Position numbers and translations under genes: made by a program
From: Nitrosospira sp. 56-18
Lineage (GTDB): Bacteria; Pseudomonadota; Gammaproteobacteria; Burkholderiales; Nitrosomonadaceae
Direction of reading: 5' to 3'
NCBI GenBank assembly: GCA_001899235.1
Contig: MKVR01000002.1
Coordinates: forward strand, 115,212 to 179,211
DNA length: 64,000 nt
Notes under the pieces: model-generated
What the model was told of the DNA's origin: nothing
Databases searched by the model: none
What the model saw: the letters and a program-made list of their open reading frames with translations, nothing else
In this document: positions 25,201-32,933 of the stretch, piece by piece
How positions within the stretch are numbered: position 1 is the first letter of the stretch
How the letters are laid out: every line of letters starts with the position of its first letter

Positions 25201-28081
25201 CGAGAAGCCGCCGATGAGTGATGAAAAGACGGAAATGCGTCCGGATGATTGCGTCGAGACTGTAATAGGCTTCGTAAGGAAGGCAGGCCAGATTGAACAA
25301 TATCTGGCCCGAATACTTGCTGGCTTCGCGCCGCAGGATAACGAGATGCTGGCGCCACGATATATCGGACTGCTTGTTCAGAAAATTGGAGACTAGTGAA
25401 ATCCCGGGAGGAATCGCGAATACGCCAATCACGGCCATTGTCCAGAACCAGGGATCATGCAGCCCGATCCATCCAGCCGCAAGCAGCAGCGTCAATGCCA
25501 GCGGCATCAGGCTGCGCCGGAGATTATCCATCAATTTCCACCGGGCAAGCGGGGGGAGTGGATTGGGCTGGTAACTTGCATCCGGCCCGGGCACGCGCCA
25601 CAACAACCAGCTCGCAAGCTGCCAGTCTCCCCGGATCCAGCGATGCCGGCGTTTCACATCCGCCAGGTAGCGTGTCGGAAATTCCTCGTACAATTGCACG
25701 TCGCTCAGGAGGCCAGCCCTGGCGTAACACCCCTCCAGGAGGTCGTGGCTCAAGACCCGGTTTTCGGGGAAGCGGCGGCAAAGGGCGTGCTCGAACGCAT
25801 CGACATCGTAAATGCCTTTACCGACGAATGATCCCTGGTGGAACAGATCCTGATAGACGTCCGAAACAATTCGCGTATAGGGATCGATCCCCGCTTCCCC
25901 TCCGAAAAACCAGGCGTACCGCGATTCGTTGGTACTTGAGAGACTTGTCGCAACCCGCGGCTGCAGGATGCCATAGCCTTTCTTCACCATCCTGTAATTT
26001 TTCGCCCCGCCGGCTTCCTCGAGGCGAGGATGATTCAGCGGATGAGCCATGGTGCCCACGAACTGATGGGCTGATTCCCGGGGGAGCTGCGTATCGGTAT
26101 CGAGCGTGATGACGTATTTGATCTCCGGCAATATGGAAGTGTTGCCGACGATCAGCGAAAAGGCATCCATTGCCCCTCCGCGCAATAGCGCATTCAACTC
26201 AGCAAGTTTTCCGCGCTTTCGCTCATATCCCATCCACAGCCGCTCTTGCGGATTCCAGCGGCGCGGACGATGAAATAAAAAGAAGGGGCCATGCTTCCTG
26301 TCCTGTGGACTTGCCGCTGTATTCGCTGGCATATTCCCGGTTTCGGCGTCTGCGGCTGCAGCCGCATATTTCCTGTTCAGTTCTTCGATTCCCTTGCGGG
26401 TAACCTGCAGCAAGGGTCCGTCCTGCGGGAGATTTTCCTCATCCGCATCCTGGAAATCCGTCAGCAAGCCAAAGCTGAGATTGTCGTCCGGATTCGCCAG
26501 AAACCTGACTTCAAGCGCTTCCACGAGATCAATGACGTTTGATTCCCGCGTAAGCATTGTTGGAACCACTACGAGAGTGCGAAACGTTGAGGGTATCCCC
26601 TTCGAAAAATCGATGCGCGGAAGCGAATGCGGCTTGACCAGCAACTGAGTCATCCAGTTGACCAGCAACAGCGACAACTGGCTCATGGCGAACAATGACA
26701 GAACGCCGATCCCGGCCAGAAACCAGGTGCCTGCTCCCTCCTCGCGGGCTGCTGCAACCAGGCTTCCGGTCAAACCGAGCGTGATTGCCGCTATGCTGCC
26801 AAGATAATAAAGAAGTGGTGAGCGATGCAGCGCCTTCGAGATTCTTTCGTGAACGGGCAGGCGCACCTGCGCCGCGCTCTCGAGTTCCGGCAATCCTTCA
26901 TCGATGAGATAGAAGCCAACATGCGCGCTGACACCTCCTTCTGTTTTTCTCCCGGCCTCGGTTGCCAGCCGAACCGCGTTTCGGGCAATTTCCACCTCGG
27001 ATACAGGACTGGTCCTCGCCAGACGTTCCACCACATGGCGGTAGCGGTCGCGGGTGCCGAAATCCATGCGGCTGTAGGCCCCGGCGGGGTCTTCGCGGAG
27101 TACGCGTTCGACAATGCTCGTGCTTTCCACGAAATCCCGCCAGTCGATGGCGCCCAGCATGCGCAAGCTGCCGATGCTGTTGGAGATGGAAACCTGATCC
27201 GCCGCCTGCTGTTGATTTTCGGACTGCACCATCTGATCGATGGTCTGATTCGATTCCGCCAGCCGCTGCTCGATCCAGGTCAATGGCAGCGCCAGCGAAG
27301 GCCCCTGCCCCTGCAAGCGCCGCGTCAGCTCGGATACGAAGGGAGTCGATATCGGCGGGTCGGATCGCGCCATGTCCGCAATGACGAGAACCAGGCTCTT
27401 GGGATCCTTTTCGGCGATGCGAGTGATTTCGGTTGCCCAGGCGCTAGCGATATCGCGGTCGGCATGCCCGGACGAAACATACACTGCCACGCGGCGAAGA
27501 TTCTCGATCAGGGCCAGCCTCAGCATGATGGGAATCGCCCATAATTCGCCCAACTGCAGGTTGCTCACGCCCTGATACGCGGCCACAAAGCGCCTGAGGC
27601 TTTCCGTATCCACCCTGCCATCTCCATGCGCAATTGCCTGCAAGGCGATATCATAGACACGTGGAAGATTGGCGGAGGAACCATGCGCAAGAATGGGCAG
27701 TTCGCGGCTATAGTTCTTGGGAAGATGGCGCTTGGCAATGCGGATCTGCTCTTCGATCAGATAGAAATTGTCGAAAAGCCACTCTCCGGCCGGAGTGAGC
27801 GGGCGACCGGCGGAAACCGCCTCGGCCAGCACGCCACATACGCTGAACAGGATATTCTCGTTTTCATCGAGGCGCGCCAGAAGCTGGTCCGTGCCGCGGC
27901 GCGCTGCCAACTCATGCGAAGCCGCCAGAATGCCGCCGTACAACTCCATCTGATCGGCACTAAAGAGTTCCGAACGGAGGGGGAATTCTTCGCTGACGGC
28001 CGGCCGCTGCTTCCCGAACCCGCGAAACTTGCGTGCAAAAGAAAATAACCATCTTGAAACCGCTGTTTCGCTCGCTCTCAA
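19292..28081 (-). CDS. Cyclic beta-1,2-glucan synthase (NdvB/ChvB type)
   Basis: A 2929-aa protein, close to Brucella Cgs and rhizobial NdvB in length. Order: an N-terminal region with transmembrane helices near residues 420-470; a GT84 glycosyltransferase (ITLDTDTQLPRESAHQFVG with the DxD, KGIYDVDAFEHAL, LSHDLLEGCYARAG, RHRWIRGDWQ) with further helices behind it; a glucoamylase-like region (GISESGYN, YAPYASVLG-like blocks, SFMAHHQGMSLLSLAYLLL); and C-terminal GH94 phosphorylase-like modules with MGSGDWNDGMN carrying the general acid Asp, and PGVRENGGQYTHAA. It should build and cyclise periplasmic beta-1,2-glucans at the inner membrane for osmoadaptation. Translation appears to start at TTG 28081, with AAGGGA 9 nt upstream. 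It stands alone, flanked by two Crp-like genes. Confidence 0.9.
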   Translation of the reverse strand: MRASETAVSRWLFSFARKFRGFGKQRPAVSEEFPLRSELFSADQMELYGGILAASHELAARRGTDQLLARLDENENILFSVCGVLAEAVSAGRPLTPAGEWLFDNFYLIEEQIRIAKRHLPKNYSRELPILAHGSSANLPRVYDIALQAIAHGDGRVDTESLRRFVAAYQGVSNLQLGELWAIPIMLRLALIENLRRVAVYVSSGHADRDIASAWATEITRIAEKDPKSLVLVIADMARSDPPISTPFVSELTRRLQGQGPSLALPLTWIEQRLAESNQTIDQMVQSENQQQAADQVSISNSIGSLRMLGAIDWRDFVESTSIVERVLREDPAGAYSRMDFGTRDRYRHVVERLARTSPVSEVEIARNAVRLATEAGRKTEGGVSAHVGFYLIDEGLPELESAAQVRLPVHERISKALHRSPLLYYLGSIAAITLGLTGSLVAAAREEGAGTWFLAGIGVLSLFAMSQLSLLLVNWMTQLLVKPHSLPRIDFSKGIPSTFRTLVVVPTMLTRESNVIDLVEALEVRFLANPDDNLSFGLLTDFQDADEENLPQDGPLLQVTRKGIEELNRKYAAAAADAETGNMPANTAASPQDRKHGPFFLFHRPRRWNPQERLWMGYERKRGKLAELNALLRGGAMDAFSLIVGNTSILPEIKYVITLDTDTQLPRESAHQFVGTMAHPLNHPRLEEAGGAKNYRMVKKGYGILQPRVATSLSSTNESRYAWFFGGEAGIDPYTRIVSDVYQDLFHQGSFVGKGIYDVDAFEHALCRRFPENRVLSHDLLEGCYARAGLLSDVQLYEEFPTRYLADVKRRHRWIRGDWQLASWLLWRVPGPDASYQPNPLPPLARWKLMDNLRRSLMPLALTLLLAAGWIGLHDPWFWTMAVIGVFAIPPGISLVSNFLNKQSDISWRQHLVILRREASKYSGQILFNLACLPYEAYYSLDAIIRTHFRLFITHRRLLEWSPSHDAEIEQGPAAGQKPAGIGGSFRTMWIAPAVAAAAALGIALSDPVILIFAAPILLLWAASPAIAWWMSRTPPPRRAELAAGQINFLRQVARRTWLFFETFVTSEDNWLPPDNFQEHPVPTVAHRTSPTNMGLSLLANVAAYDFGFIGISQLLERTSNTLQSMETLERYLGHFYNWYDTQTKAPLTRYISTVDSGNLAAHLLTLRASLMEIADAPIAMERVFLGLNDTLQILHATVAGSASRPLVQFEQMLIGVTAQRQRISLAEARVNLDRLTACAQELVQELGGANHASAGEAGEWAQALATQCKRNLDELVSLAPQSLSSYGNGNTDMPGPAMETASLRQLASRGSNGAESRLALLEQLAQQAGEMAQMEYGFLFNPAQRQLSIGYNVGQRRLDSSYYDLLASEARLCNFVAIAQGQLAQESWFALGRMLTSVGHETALISWSGSMFEYLMPLLVMPTFDNTLLDQTYKAAVNRQIEYGRERGVPWGISESGYNAVDIHFNYQYRAFGVPGLGLKRGLGEDMVIAPYASVLGLMVAPEAACANLQRLAAEKISGKFGFYEAVDYTPARLRRGENRAIVRSFMAHHQGMSLLSLAYLLLDRPMQRRFESDPSFQATMLLLQERIPKPSIILTHTTELPDIRMPKELPDMPMRMLSTANTPIPEVQLLSNGRYHVMVTNSGAGSSRWKNLAVTRWREDATCDNRGNFCYLRDTASGEFWSNTYQPTLKEAKRYGVIFSEGRVEFRRRDLDLDTHTEITVSPEDDIELRRLHITNRAWTRRTIEITSYAEVVLATAAADAQAPAFGNLFVQTEILPDRHAILCNRRPRSQNDPVPWMFHLMWVHGNIAESVSYETDRMAFIGRGNDLSAPLALTTAPGPLSGSSGSVLDPVVAIRQQVTIEPGESAVIDIVTGAGDSRHAAMNLVDKYQDQHLTNRVFDLAWTHSLVVLRQLNATETDAQLFGRLAGSVLYANAYLRADEAILSKNQRGQSGLWGYAISGDLPIVLLQISDAGNIGLVRQLVQAHAYWRVKGLAVDLVIWNEDHSSYRQLLHDNIMGLIAGSAEGHLLDRPGGIFIRRAEQIAFEDRILLQTVARVIILDSKGSLPEQLIRRIPTELPVVPARLAPTSRAAPVQQVKLPDQPLLFNNGLGGFTHSAREYIVISGRDQVTPAPWVNVLANPDFGSVISESGQAYTWGENAHEFRLTPWNDDPVCDPGGEAYYLRDEESGYFWSPTPLPARGTTPYVTRHGFGYSAFEHIEDGIYTEFIIYVALDASVKFALLRIRNESGRRRRLSATGCIEWVLGDLPEKSRMHVVTEIDAGSGILLARNPYNHEFPGRTAFFDADDAAGRSVTGDRTEFIGRNGTLKNPAAMSMKPLSGRVGPGLDPCGAIRVPLELMDGQMKETVFRLGVGMHAEGAITLARRFRGVAVAHEVLESVYGYWKRTLDAVRVETPDPAFDVLANGWLVYQVMASRLWGRSGFYQSGGAFGFRDQLQDVMSLVHAEPALVREHLLRAAARQFVEGDVQHWWHPPGGRGVRTRCSDDYLWLPLAVCRYVQAIGDTSVLDEVIPFLEGRQVGADEESYYDLPVRSEQAASLYDHCVRAVVHGLRFGEHGLPLMGSGDWNDGMNLVGFHGRGESVWLAFFLHEVLVQFSSVARRRNDVVFAKRCETEADSLAKNIEEHGWDGQWYLRAYFDDGSPLGSSVNPECRIDSITQSWSVLSGVGAPERQRQGMDAVDHYLVRRQAGLIQLLDPPFDQSALDPGYIKGYVPGVRENGGQYTHAAIWTTMAFAVRGDSKRAWELLSMINPVNHTRTPEKTAIYKNEPYVASADVYAVSPHTGRGGWSWYTGSAGWMYRLMLETLLGLKLEEGTLKFKPCLPADWKEYKIHYRYGETTYRIRVVQETGGKPDEKRDTGMTGDAGVTIDGMKQIAPAITLVDDRVDHHVEVRVHPLPVLADAPLPGKL

Positions 28082-28572
28082 TTCAAATATTCCCTTAAGC
28101 CATGAACTTCATCCTTTGACTTCACCCGTTGCGCCATATGAGAATACTCTCGATGGCGGCTCCGGGATTTCTTGACGTGATGGTTTGCGCGCGCAACGAC
28201 ATCGGCTCCAGGATGCCAGCACTCGCAAACATTGAACCGGGCGGCTGGGCGTAGGGAGGCGAAATCGTGGCCGGATTGCTGCCACGATCGCTCTGCAGCA
28301 TAATCCAGTTTAACGAAATTGATGAAAGGAGACACCACAGTCCATCCTGGACTGATATGCATGGCTCAATAATAAAGCTCAGCTCATCCATAGTATGTAC
28401 GCTAGCGCACAATAAAATACCGCAGAGCCAGATATTGTCTTATAGTGCCACGATAGACATATAGGAAACGCGCATACGGGAAGAAGCCGCCTGGTGAAAG
28501 AAAGCGGCTACGCCGATGTGACTCATCCGCCGTTTTTCTGGCTATGCTTCATGCCGTCGCCCTTATTAACGG
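28082..28572. other. Divergent intergenic region, glucan synthase / Crp-like regulator
   Basis: About 490 bp without a supported gene. Open frames on either strand have no recognisable protein features. It must hold the promoters of the glucan synthase (minus) and of the Crp-like regulator (plus). An AT-rich stretch near 28400-28465 is the likeliest promoter region. No clear palindrome of Crp type (TGTGA-N6-TCACA) was seen. Confidence 0.45.
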
Positions 28573-29298
28573 ATGCTTAGTCCCCCTCCAAATCAACCTG
28601 CTCAAAATCATCTTCTTGCCGCCCTGCCGCCGGCGGAATTCGAACGTCTGCAACCCAATCTGGAATTGGTTCACCTGCCTCTCGGCGACGTGCTATGCGA
28701 ATCGGGGGGACGCCTTTCCTATGTTTACTTTCCCGTTTCAGCCATCATCTCCCTGCACTATATTCTTGAAAACGGTGCATCTTCCGAGATTGCCGGAGTG
28801 GGGAATGAAGGCATGCTCGGGATATCGCTTTTCATGGGGGGAGAAACCACGCCAAGCTGGGCTACCGTTCAAACCGCGGGATACAGTTACCGGCTGAAGA
28901 CAAGCATCATGCTGCAGGAATTCAATCAGACCCTCTCGGTTCAGCGTCTGCTGCTTCGTTATACGCAGGCCCTGATTACCCAGATTTCGCAGACAGCCGT
29001 CTGCAACCGGCATCATACGATCGAGCAGCAACTCTGCCGATGGCTGCTTCTGACCCTGGATCGCTTAAACTCCCAGGAACTGGTCATGACACAGGAATTA
29101 ATCGCCAGCATGCTCGGCGTACGGCGGGAGGGAATAACAGAGGCCGCGGGCAGGCTGCAACAGGCTGGGCTTATCCGCTATCGCCGCGGCCATATTACAG
29201 TCCTGGACCGGTCAGGTTTGGAAAGCCGGGTCTGTGAATGCTACCAGATGGTGAAGAAGGAATTCGACCGCCTGCGCTCCGATGTATGCAGGAACTGA
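28573..29298 (+). CDS. Crp/Fnr-family transcriptional regulator
   Basis: A 241-aa protein. The N-terminal cyclic-nucleotide-binding-like beta-roll (about 10-125: LPLGDVLCESGGRLSYVYFP, GNEGMLGISL) lacks the classical Arg-Ser cAMP-binding cassette and has no N-terminal cysteine cluster, so cAMP or an iron-sulfur effector is not indicated. A dimerisation helix follows (RLLLRYTQALITQISQTAVC), then the Crp-type winged helix: LVMTQELIASMLGVRREGITEAAGRLQ with the recognition helix, and LIRYRRGHITVLDRSGLE as the wing. Its truncated paralogue lies on the far side of the glucan synthase gene, suggesting this regulator controls that divergent gene. The Shine-Dalgarno sequence is weak. Confidence 0.85.
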   Translation: MLSPPPNQPAQNHLLAALPPAEFERLQPNLELVHLPLGDVLCESGGRLSYVYFPVSAIISLHYILENGASSEIAGVGNEGMLGISLFMGGETTPSWATVQTAGYSYRLKTSIMLQEFNQTLSVQRLLLRYTQALITQISQTAVCNRHHTIEQQLCRWLLLTLDRLNSQELVMTQELIASMLGVRREGITEAAGRLQQAGLIRYRRGHITVLDRSGLESRVCECYQMVKKEFDRLRSDVCRN

Positions 29299-29495
29299 AA
29301 GCAATTCCCCCGTTTTCCGGATTTCAGCCGAGGTGGCGGGGCTTATGAATGTAACATCATCCCTCCGCAAAGCCTGGGCCTGAATTCGCCCGGGGAGCGC
29401 CACCCCACACGCCTACCCGCCTCGCGTCACCCGATTGCCGCATCGCGCTGTGTGCGATGACGAACCGAACATACTCCCGGATTAACGCATTATCA

Positions 29496-29518
29496 CTATG
29501 GCATCGCTCGTGCCATAG
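29496..29518. promoter_or_regulatory. CTATGGCA-N7-TGCCATAG palindrome upstream of the AsmA-like gene
   Basis: A perfect 8-bp inverted repeat spaced by 7 bp, centred about 75 bp before the AsmA-like start. There is no U-tract on either side, so an operator is more likely than a terminator. It lies about 200 bp after the Crp-like gene. The rest of 29299-29583 contains no gene. Confidence 0.4.
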
Positions 29519-29583
29519 CACCAGCATGCGTCTTATGTAAATGACATGATGCTGCCCCTGTTCATTATCATGAAAGAAACCTG

Positions 29584-31575
29584 ATGAATATCCGCTCCAG
29601 GACTGCCGGGAAAGTGCTGCTGATCCTCGGGGCAATCCTTGCGCTTATTGCCATATTTGCAGCATTGTTCGACTGGAATATGACAAAGCCCTATATTCAA
29701 CGGCAGGTCGGCGAGAAAACCGGCCGGGATTTCATTATTGCAGGCGACCTCGATGTCCGGCTGTCGCTGAATCCGCTTATCAGCGCGCAAGGCGTGTCGC
29801 TCGCTAATGCTGGATGGGGAACGAAGCAGCCAATGCTGGCTGTCGACAAGATCGCATTTCGGATCAGCTTGTGGGACTTGCTGAAGGGAGATATCGTGTT
29901 GCCTGAGGTATCGGCGTCTCGACCGAAAGTTATCCTGGAAAAAAGCGAAGATGGTAAAAAAAACTGGGATCTGAAAAAAGGGAAAGAAAAGGAAACGAAG
30001 TTGCCAACTATCGGCCGCCTCGTATTGGATCGCGGAGCGGTCATGTTCCGGGATCCCAGGACGGAATCCGATATAACCGTAAAGATCGTCACCAGTTCGG
30101 CTTCCGCCGATGCGCGGGAAACTCCCCTGGATGTAGCTGCGGAAGGAAAATTCACGGGGCTGGAGTTCGTAGCGGAAGTGCATGGTGGCGCCGCAATGGC
30201 GCTTGCCGACGAAAATTTTCCTTATCCGGTCAAAGGAAAAGTGCAAATCGGGAACACGCATGCGGCATTCGATGGCACGATTACCGGCCTCGCCGCGATG
30301 AAAGTAATCGATCTCAATCTGGAATTGCATGGTGACGATTTGTCCGCGCTTTATCCGATCACGGGAATTGTCGTCTTTCCCTCCCCTCCCTACCGGATAT
30401 CCGGAAGGCTCATGCACCGGAAGACGGAATGGGGGATGCATGGATTTTCCGGCAAGGTAGGCTCCAGCGATCTCGGCGGAGACATTGTATTCGATACGGG
30501 TGGGAAACGCCCGATACTACGGGGGGATATCGTATCAGAACAGCTTGACCTGAATGACCTGCAGGGCTTCGTTGCTGCGAGGCGCGGGCCACAACCGCAG
30601 GATAGTCCTGCGAAGAAACAGGAAAAAAAGGCATCCGCCAAGGCCCAGAGCGGCCGCCTGCTGCCAGATCAGAAGTTTAAGGTCGATAGATTGCGGGCTA
30701 TGGACACCGACGTGAAGTTCACTGGAAAATCCATCAGAAACAAGGACCTGCCCGTCGAACATCTCTTTACCCATCTCAAAGTCGACGACGGACTGATGAC
30801 GATAGATCCAGTGGATTTTGCAGTTGCTGGCGGCGACATCAAGGCCAGTGTCACCATAAATGCGCGTGAAGAAATTCCTCAGGGAGCGGCAAAGCTGGAG
30901 GTAAAGAGACTTCGGCTCCCCAAACTCTTTCCCAAGCTGGAGTTGACCAAGGACAGCAAGGGCCTGATCGGCGGTGCGGCTAATGTTAAAGGCAAGGGTG
31001 AATCGGTGGGAGCGCTTCTGGCCTCGACCAATGGGCGGTTCGGGATGATCATGTCTGGCGGGGAGATCAGCGACACAGTACTCGCGGCTATAGACCTCGA
31101 TGGAGCCAAGCTTATCAAGCTCCTGTTCACGGGCGATAAAAGCGTGCCTGTACGGTGTGGCGTTATCGATTTCGATATCAAGAACGGAATCATGAAGAAT
31201 GAGACTTTCGTTTTCGATACGGCTGAGACCAATCTGCTCGGCGAAGGGCAGATAAGTCTCGTCGACGAATCGATCAAGATGAAGCTGTCCCCGGAGCCCA
31301 AGGATCCCAGCATATTGAGCTTCCGGACACCCGTGCACATAGCGGGAACGTTTAAGGACCCATTGATATACCCGGACAAAATCCTGGCCATTCGCGTGGG
31401 CGCCGCCGTTCTATTGGGCGTTTTTGGCACGCCGGCCGCGTCTCTTATTGCGCTGATCGAGACAGGACCCGGGGAGGATGCCAATTGCAGGGAACTGATG
31501 GCCTCGGTGAAATCATCACGGCCGTTGATAAAGGAAAACTCCGTTTCCAAGAAAAATTCCTCGCTAAAACGCTGA
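29584..31575 (+). CDS. AsmA family protein
   Basis: A 663-aa protein with an N-terminal membrane anchor (LLILGAILALIAIFAALF) immediately followed by the conserved AsmA opening (IQRQVGEKTGRDFIIAGDLDVRLSLNPLISAQGVSLANAGW), a beta-rich periplasmic body and a C-terminal AsmA_2-like region (GRFGMIMSGGEISDTVLAAIDLDGAKLI, TNLLGEGQISLVDESIKMKLSPEPKDPSILSFRTPVHIAGTF). AsmA-like proteins form extended beta-grooves in the periplasm and are implicated in phospholipid transport and outer-membrane assembly. It is isolated: the Crp-like gene lies 285 bp before it and the SRPBCC gene 189 bp after it. A lysine-rich linker is present near residue 340. Confidence 0.88.
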   Translation: MNIRSRTAGKVLLILGAILALIAIFAALFDWNMTKPYIQRQVGEKTGRDFIIAGDLDVRLSLNPLISAQGVSLANAGWGTKQPMLAVDKIAFRISLWDLLKGDIVLPEVSASRPKVILEKSEDGKKNWDLKKGKEKETKLPTIGRLVLDRGAVMFRDPRTESDITVKIVTSSASADARETPLDVAAEGKFTGLEFVAEVHGGAAMALADENFPYPVKGKVQIGNTHAAFDGTITGLAAMKVIDLNLELHGDDLSALYPITGIVVFPSPPYRISGRLMHRKTEWGMHGFSGKVGSSDLGGDIVFDTGGKRPILRGDIVSEQLDLNDLQGFVAARRGPQPQDSPAKKQEKKASAKAQSGRLLPDQKFKVDRLRAMDTDVKFTGKSIRNKDLPVEHLFTHLKVDDGLMTIDPVDFAVAGGDIKASVTINAREEIPQGAAKLEVKRLRLPKLFPKLELTKDSKGLIGGAANVKGKGESVGALLASTNGRFGMIMSGGEISDTVLAAIDLDGAKLIKLLFTGDKSVPVRCGVIDFDIKNGIMKNETFVFDTAETNLLGEGQISLVDESIKMKLSPEPKDPSILSFRTPVHIAGTFKDPLIYPDKILAIRVGAAVLLGVFGTPAASLIALIETGPGEDANCRELMASVKSSRPLIKENSVSKKNSSLKR

Positions 31576-31764
31576 AGGCCTGTGTGCGCAAGCGAACGGA
31601 ATGAAAAAACGGGCTGCAGGAAATTATCCGTCTGGATCTGGCATACCGATCCCTCCGATTCATGAAAGGGTTTCCCAAATCCAGGATAAGCTGATTCTCG
31701 TCAACGGACTTGTTTACTGAAAATCTTCTTCGACTGCTGAACTTGATATTGTTGAGTTACACAC

Positions 31765-32277
31765 GTGGATTGGCCAAAGGAGAATGCGGGAGCAGGGAGC
31801 ATATTCGACCTACGCCCCAAAGAACCCGTGATAGCGAAGGCTAGCATATCGGTTGAATGTTCTTGCAGCGATATTTTTCGATATCTGGGGGACGGGTTCT
31901 TCGAAAACTATCCCAAATGGTCCCCAGAAGTTGTCGAACTCGAACAACTCACTGAGGGTCCGGTGAAGTTGGGGACAATAGCACGCCAGGTTCGTATCGA
32001 TCGGGGACGGCGCACTGAGACTAAATTCACCATCAATTCCTATGAGCGCGATAAACGCCTGGAATTCACTGGTGTGGATGACCCTTTCCGTTGCACTTAT
32101 GAGCTGGAGGAAATCGAACCAGGAAAATCAGCCAAATTGACCTTTATTTTCGAGTTGACCGAAATTCAGATATTCATGCGCCCTTTTGAAAAGCTCATCC
32201 GGGAAGTGGTCCGGGAGGGCGCCGAACGCATGGTAAAAAATTTGAAACGGCTGGCCGAAGCAGATAAAAAGCTTTGA
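31765..32277 (+). CDS. SRPBCC (START-like) family protein
   Basis: A 170-aa cytoplasmic protein. The core pattern is that of the polyketide cyclase/dehydrase-like SRPBCC fold: ASISVECSCSDIFRYLGD at the first strand and helix, PKWSPEVVELEQLTEGPVKLGT, repeated strands, and the long C-terminal helix EKLIREVVREGAERMVKNLKRLAE. The fold binds hydrophobic ligands; no catalytic residue can be named. The GTG at 31765 is the furthest upstream plausible start and lacks a good Shine-Dalgarno sequence; a GTG at 31828 is an alternative. Neighbours (AsmA-like gene upstream, decayed PAS fragment downstream) give no pathway hint. Confidence 0.72.
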   Translation: MDWPKENAGAGSIFDLRPKEPVIAKASISVECSCSDIFRYLGDGFFENYPKWSPEVVELEQLTEGPVKLGTIARQVRIDRGRRTETKFTINSYERDKRLEFTGVDDPFRCTYELEEIEPGKSAKLTFIFELTEIQIFMRPFEKLIREVVREGAERMVKNLKRLAEADKKL

Positions 32278-32326
32278 CCTGGTATTCAATTCCAATTGTT
32301 ATCGAGAAAAAAGTACAACTTTCGCC

Positions 32327-32540
32327 GTGGAAAAAGATCCCGTATTTATTCCGCAGATTCTGCTCCAGATACTCGACAGTTCCGTGAATGGCACACCTTG
32401 TTCGAACCCGATCAGGAAGACATATCCTTTGTTTATGCCGAGAGGCAGTTCAAGCTGATAACGGGGTAATCCCAGGGGGAAATATTGGGCACAACGGCGA
32501 CCTACAGGTGAACAACGTGGTGAGAAACTACACCTATTGA
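32327..32540 (+). pseudogene. Decayed PAS/LOV-type sensor domain fragment
   Basis: Three plus-strand frames together spell a PAS core. From 32327 comes FIPQILLQILDSSVNG; after a frame change near 32392, LFEPDQEDISFVYAERQFKLITG, then a stop; then SQGEILG, another shift, and GHNGDLQ in the place of the flavin-binding NCRFLQ of LOV domains. An intact relative would read ILDSSVNGITL.DPDQED.PIVYAN.AF..ITGYS..EILG.NCRFLQG. At least two frameshifts, a stop and substitution of the LOV cysteine mean it is dead. It is directly followed by an inverted-repeat element that may mark the site of truncation. Confidence 0.55.
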
Positions 32541-32565
32541 TCTGGCCAAAAAATACTATGAATCC

Positions 32566-32667
32566 CGTCATTCCGGACAGTAATGGGGCTTGACCCGGAA
32601 TCCAGCTCCCAGTCAGTAAATACGACGTTTCGAACGCCACTGGATACCGGCTTCTGCCGGTATGACG
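32566..32667. repeat. Inverted repeat of the CGTCATTCCGG / CCGGAATCCAG type
   Basis: CGTCATTCCGG and CCGGAATCCAG on the left mirror CTGGATACCGG and CCGGTATGACG on the right, forming about 100 bp of outward and inward hairpins. This is a very common dispersed intergenic repeat family in proteobacteria. It carries no ORF. The sequence from 32668 to 32933 holds no supported gene. Confidence 0.65.
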
Positions 32668-32933
32668 TTTATACTGTTTGCTCACCGGATCAATAGGGAA
32701 AATACTATTCAGGCTGGAATTGTCAGGGATGCTGGGAAGGGCGGAATTCAAGAAAACCCGCGTATACTCCACATTCGGCTATTACAGCATCGTCATCGGC
32801 ATTGAGCGTTAACTGCGAACGTTAATGATGTGAATTGCTTGGGACCTCCTTCTTTCAAATAAAAGCTACAGCGCCTGACGGTGCCCATCGACCCCCTGCT
32901 TCATTCTATTCAAACTCGCACTTGAGACAAAAT

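Noticed and set aside
32299..32772. 157-codon minus-strand frame
   Set aside because: It translates the dispersed inverted repeat and the antisense of the decayed PAS fragment, so it is not a gene.
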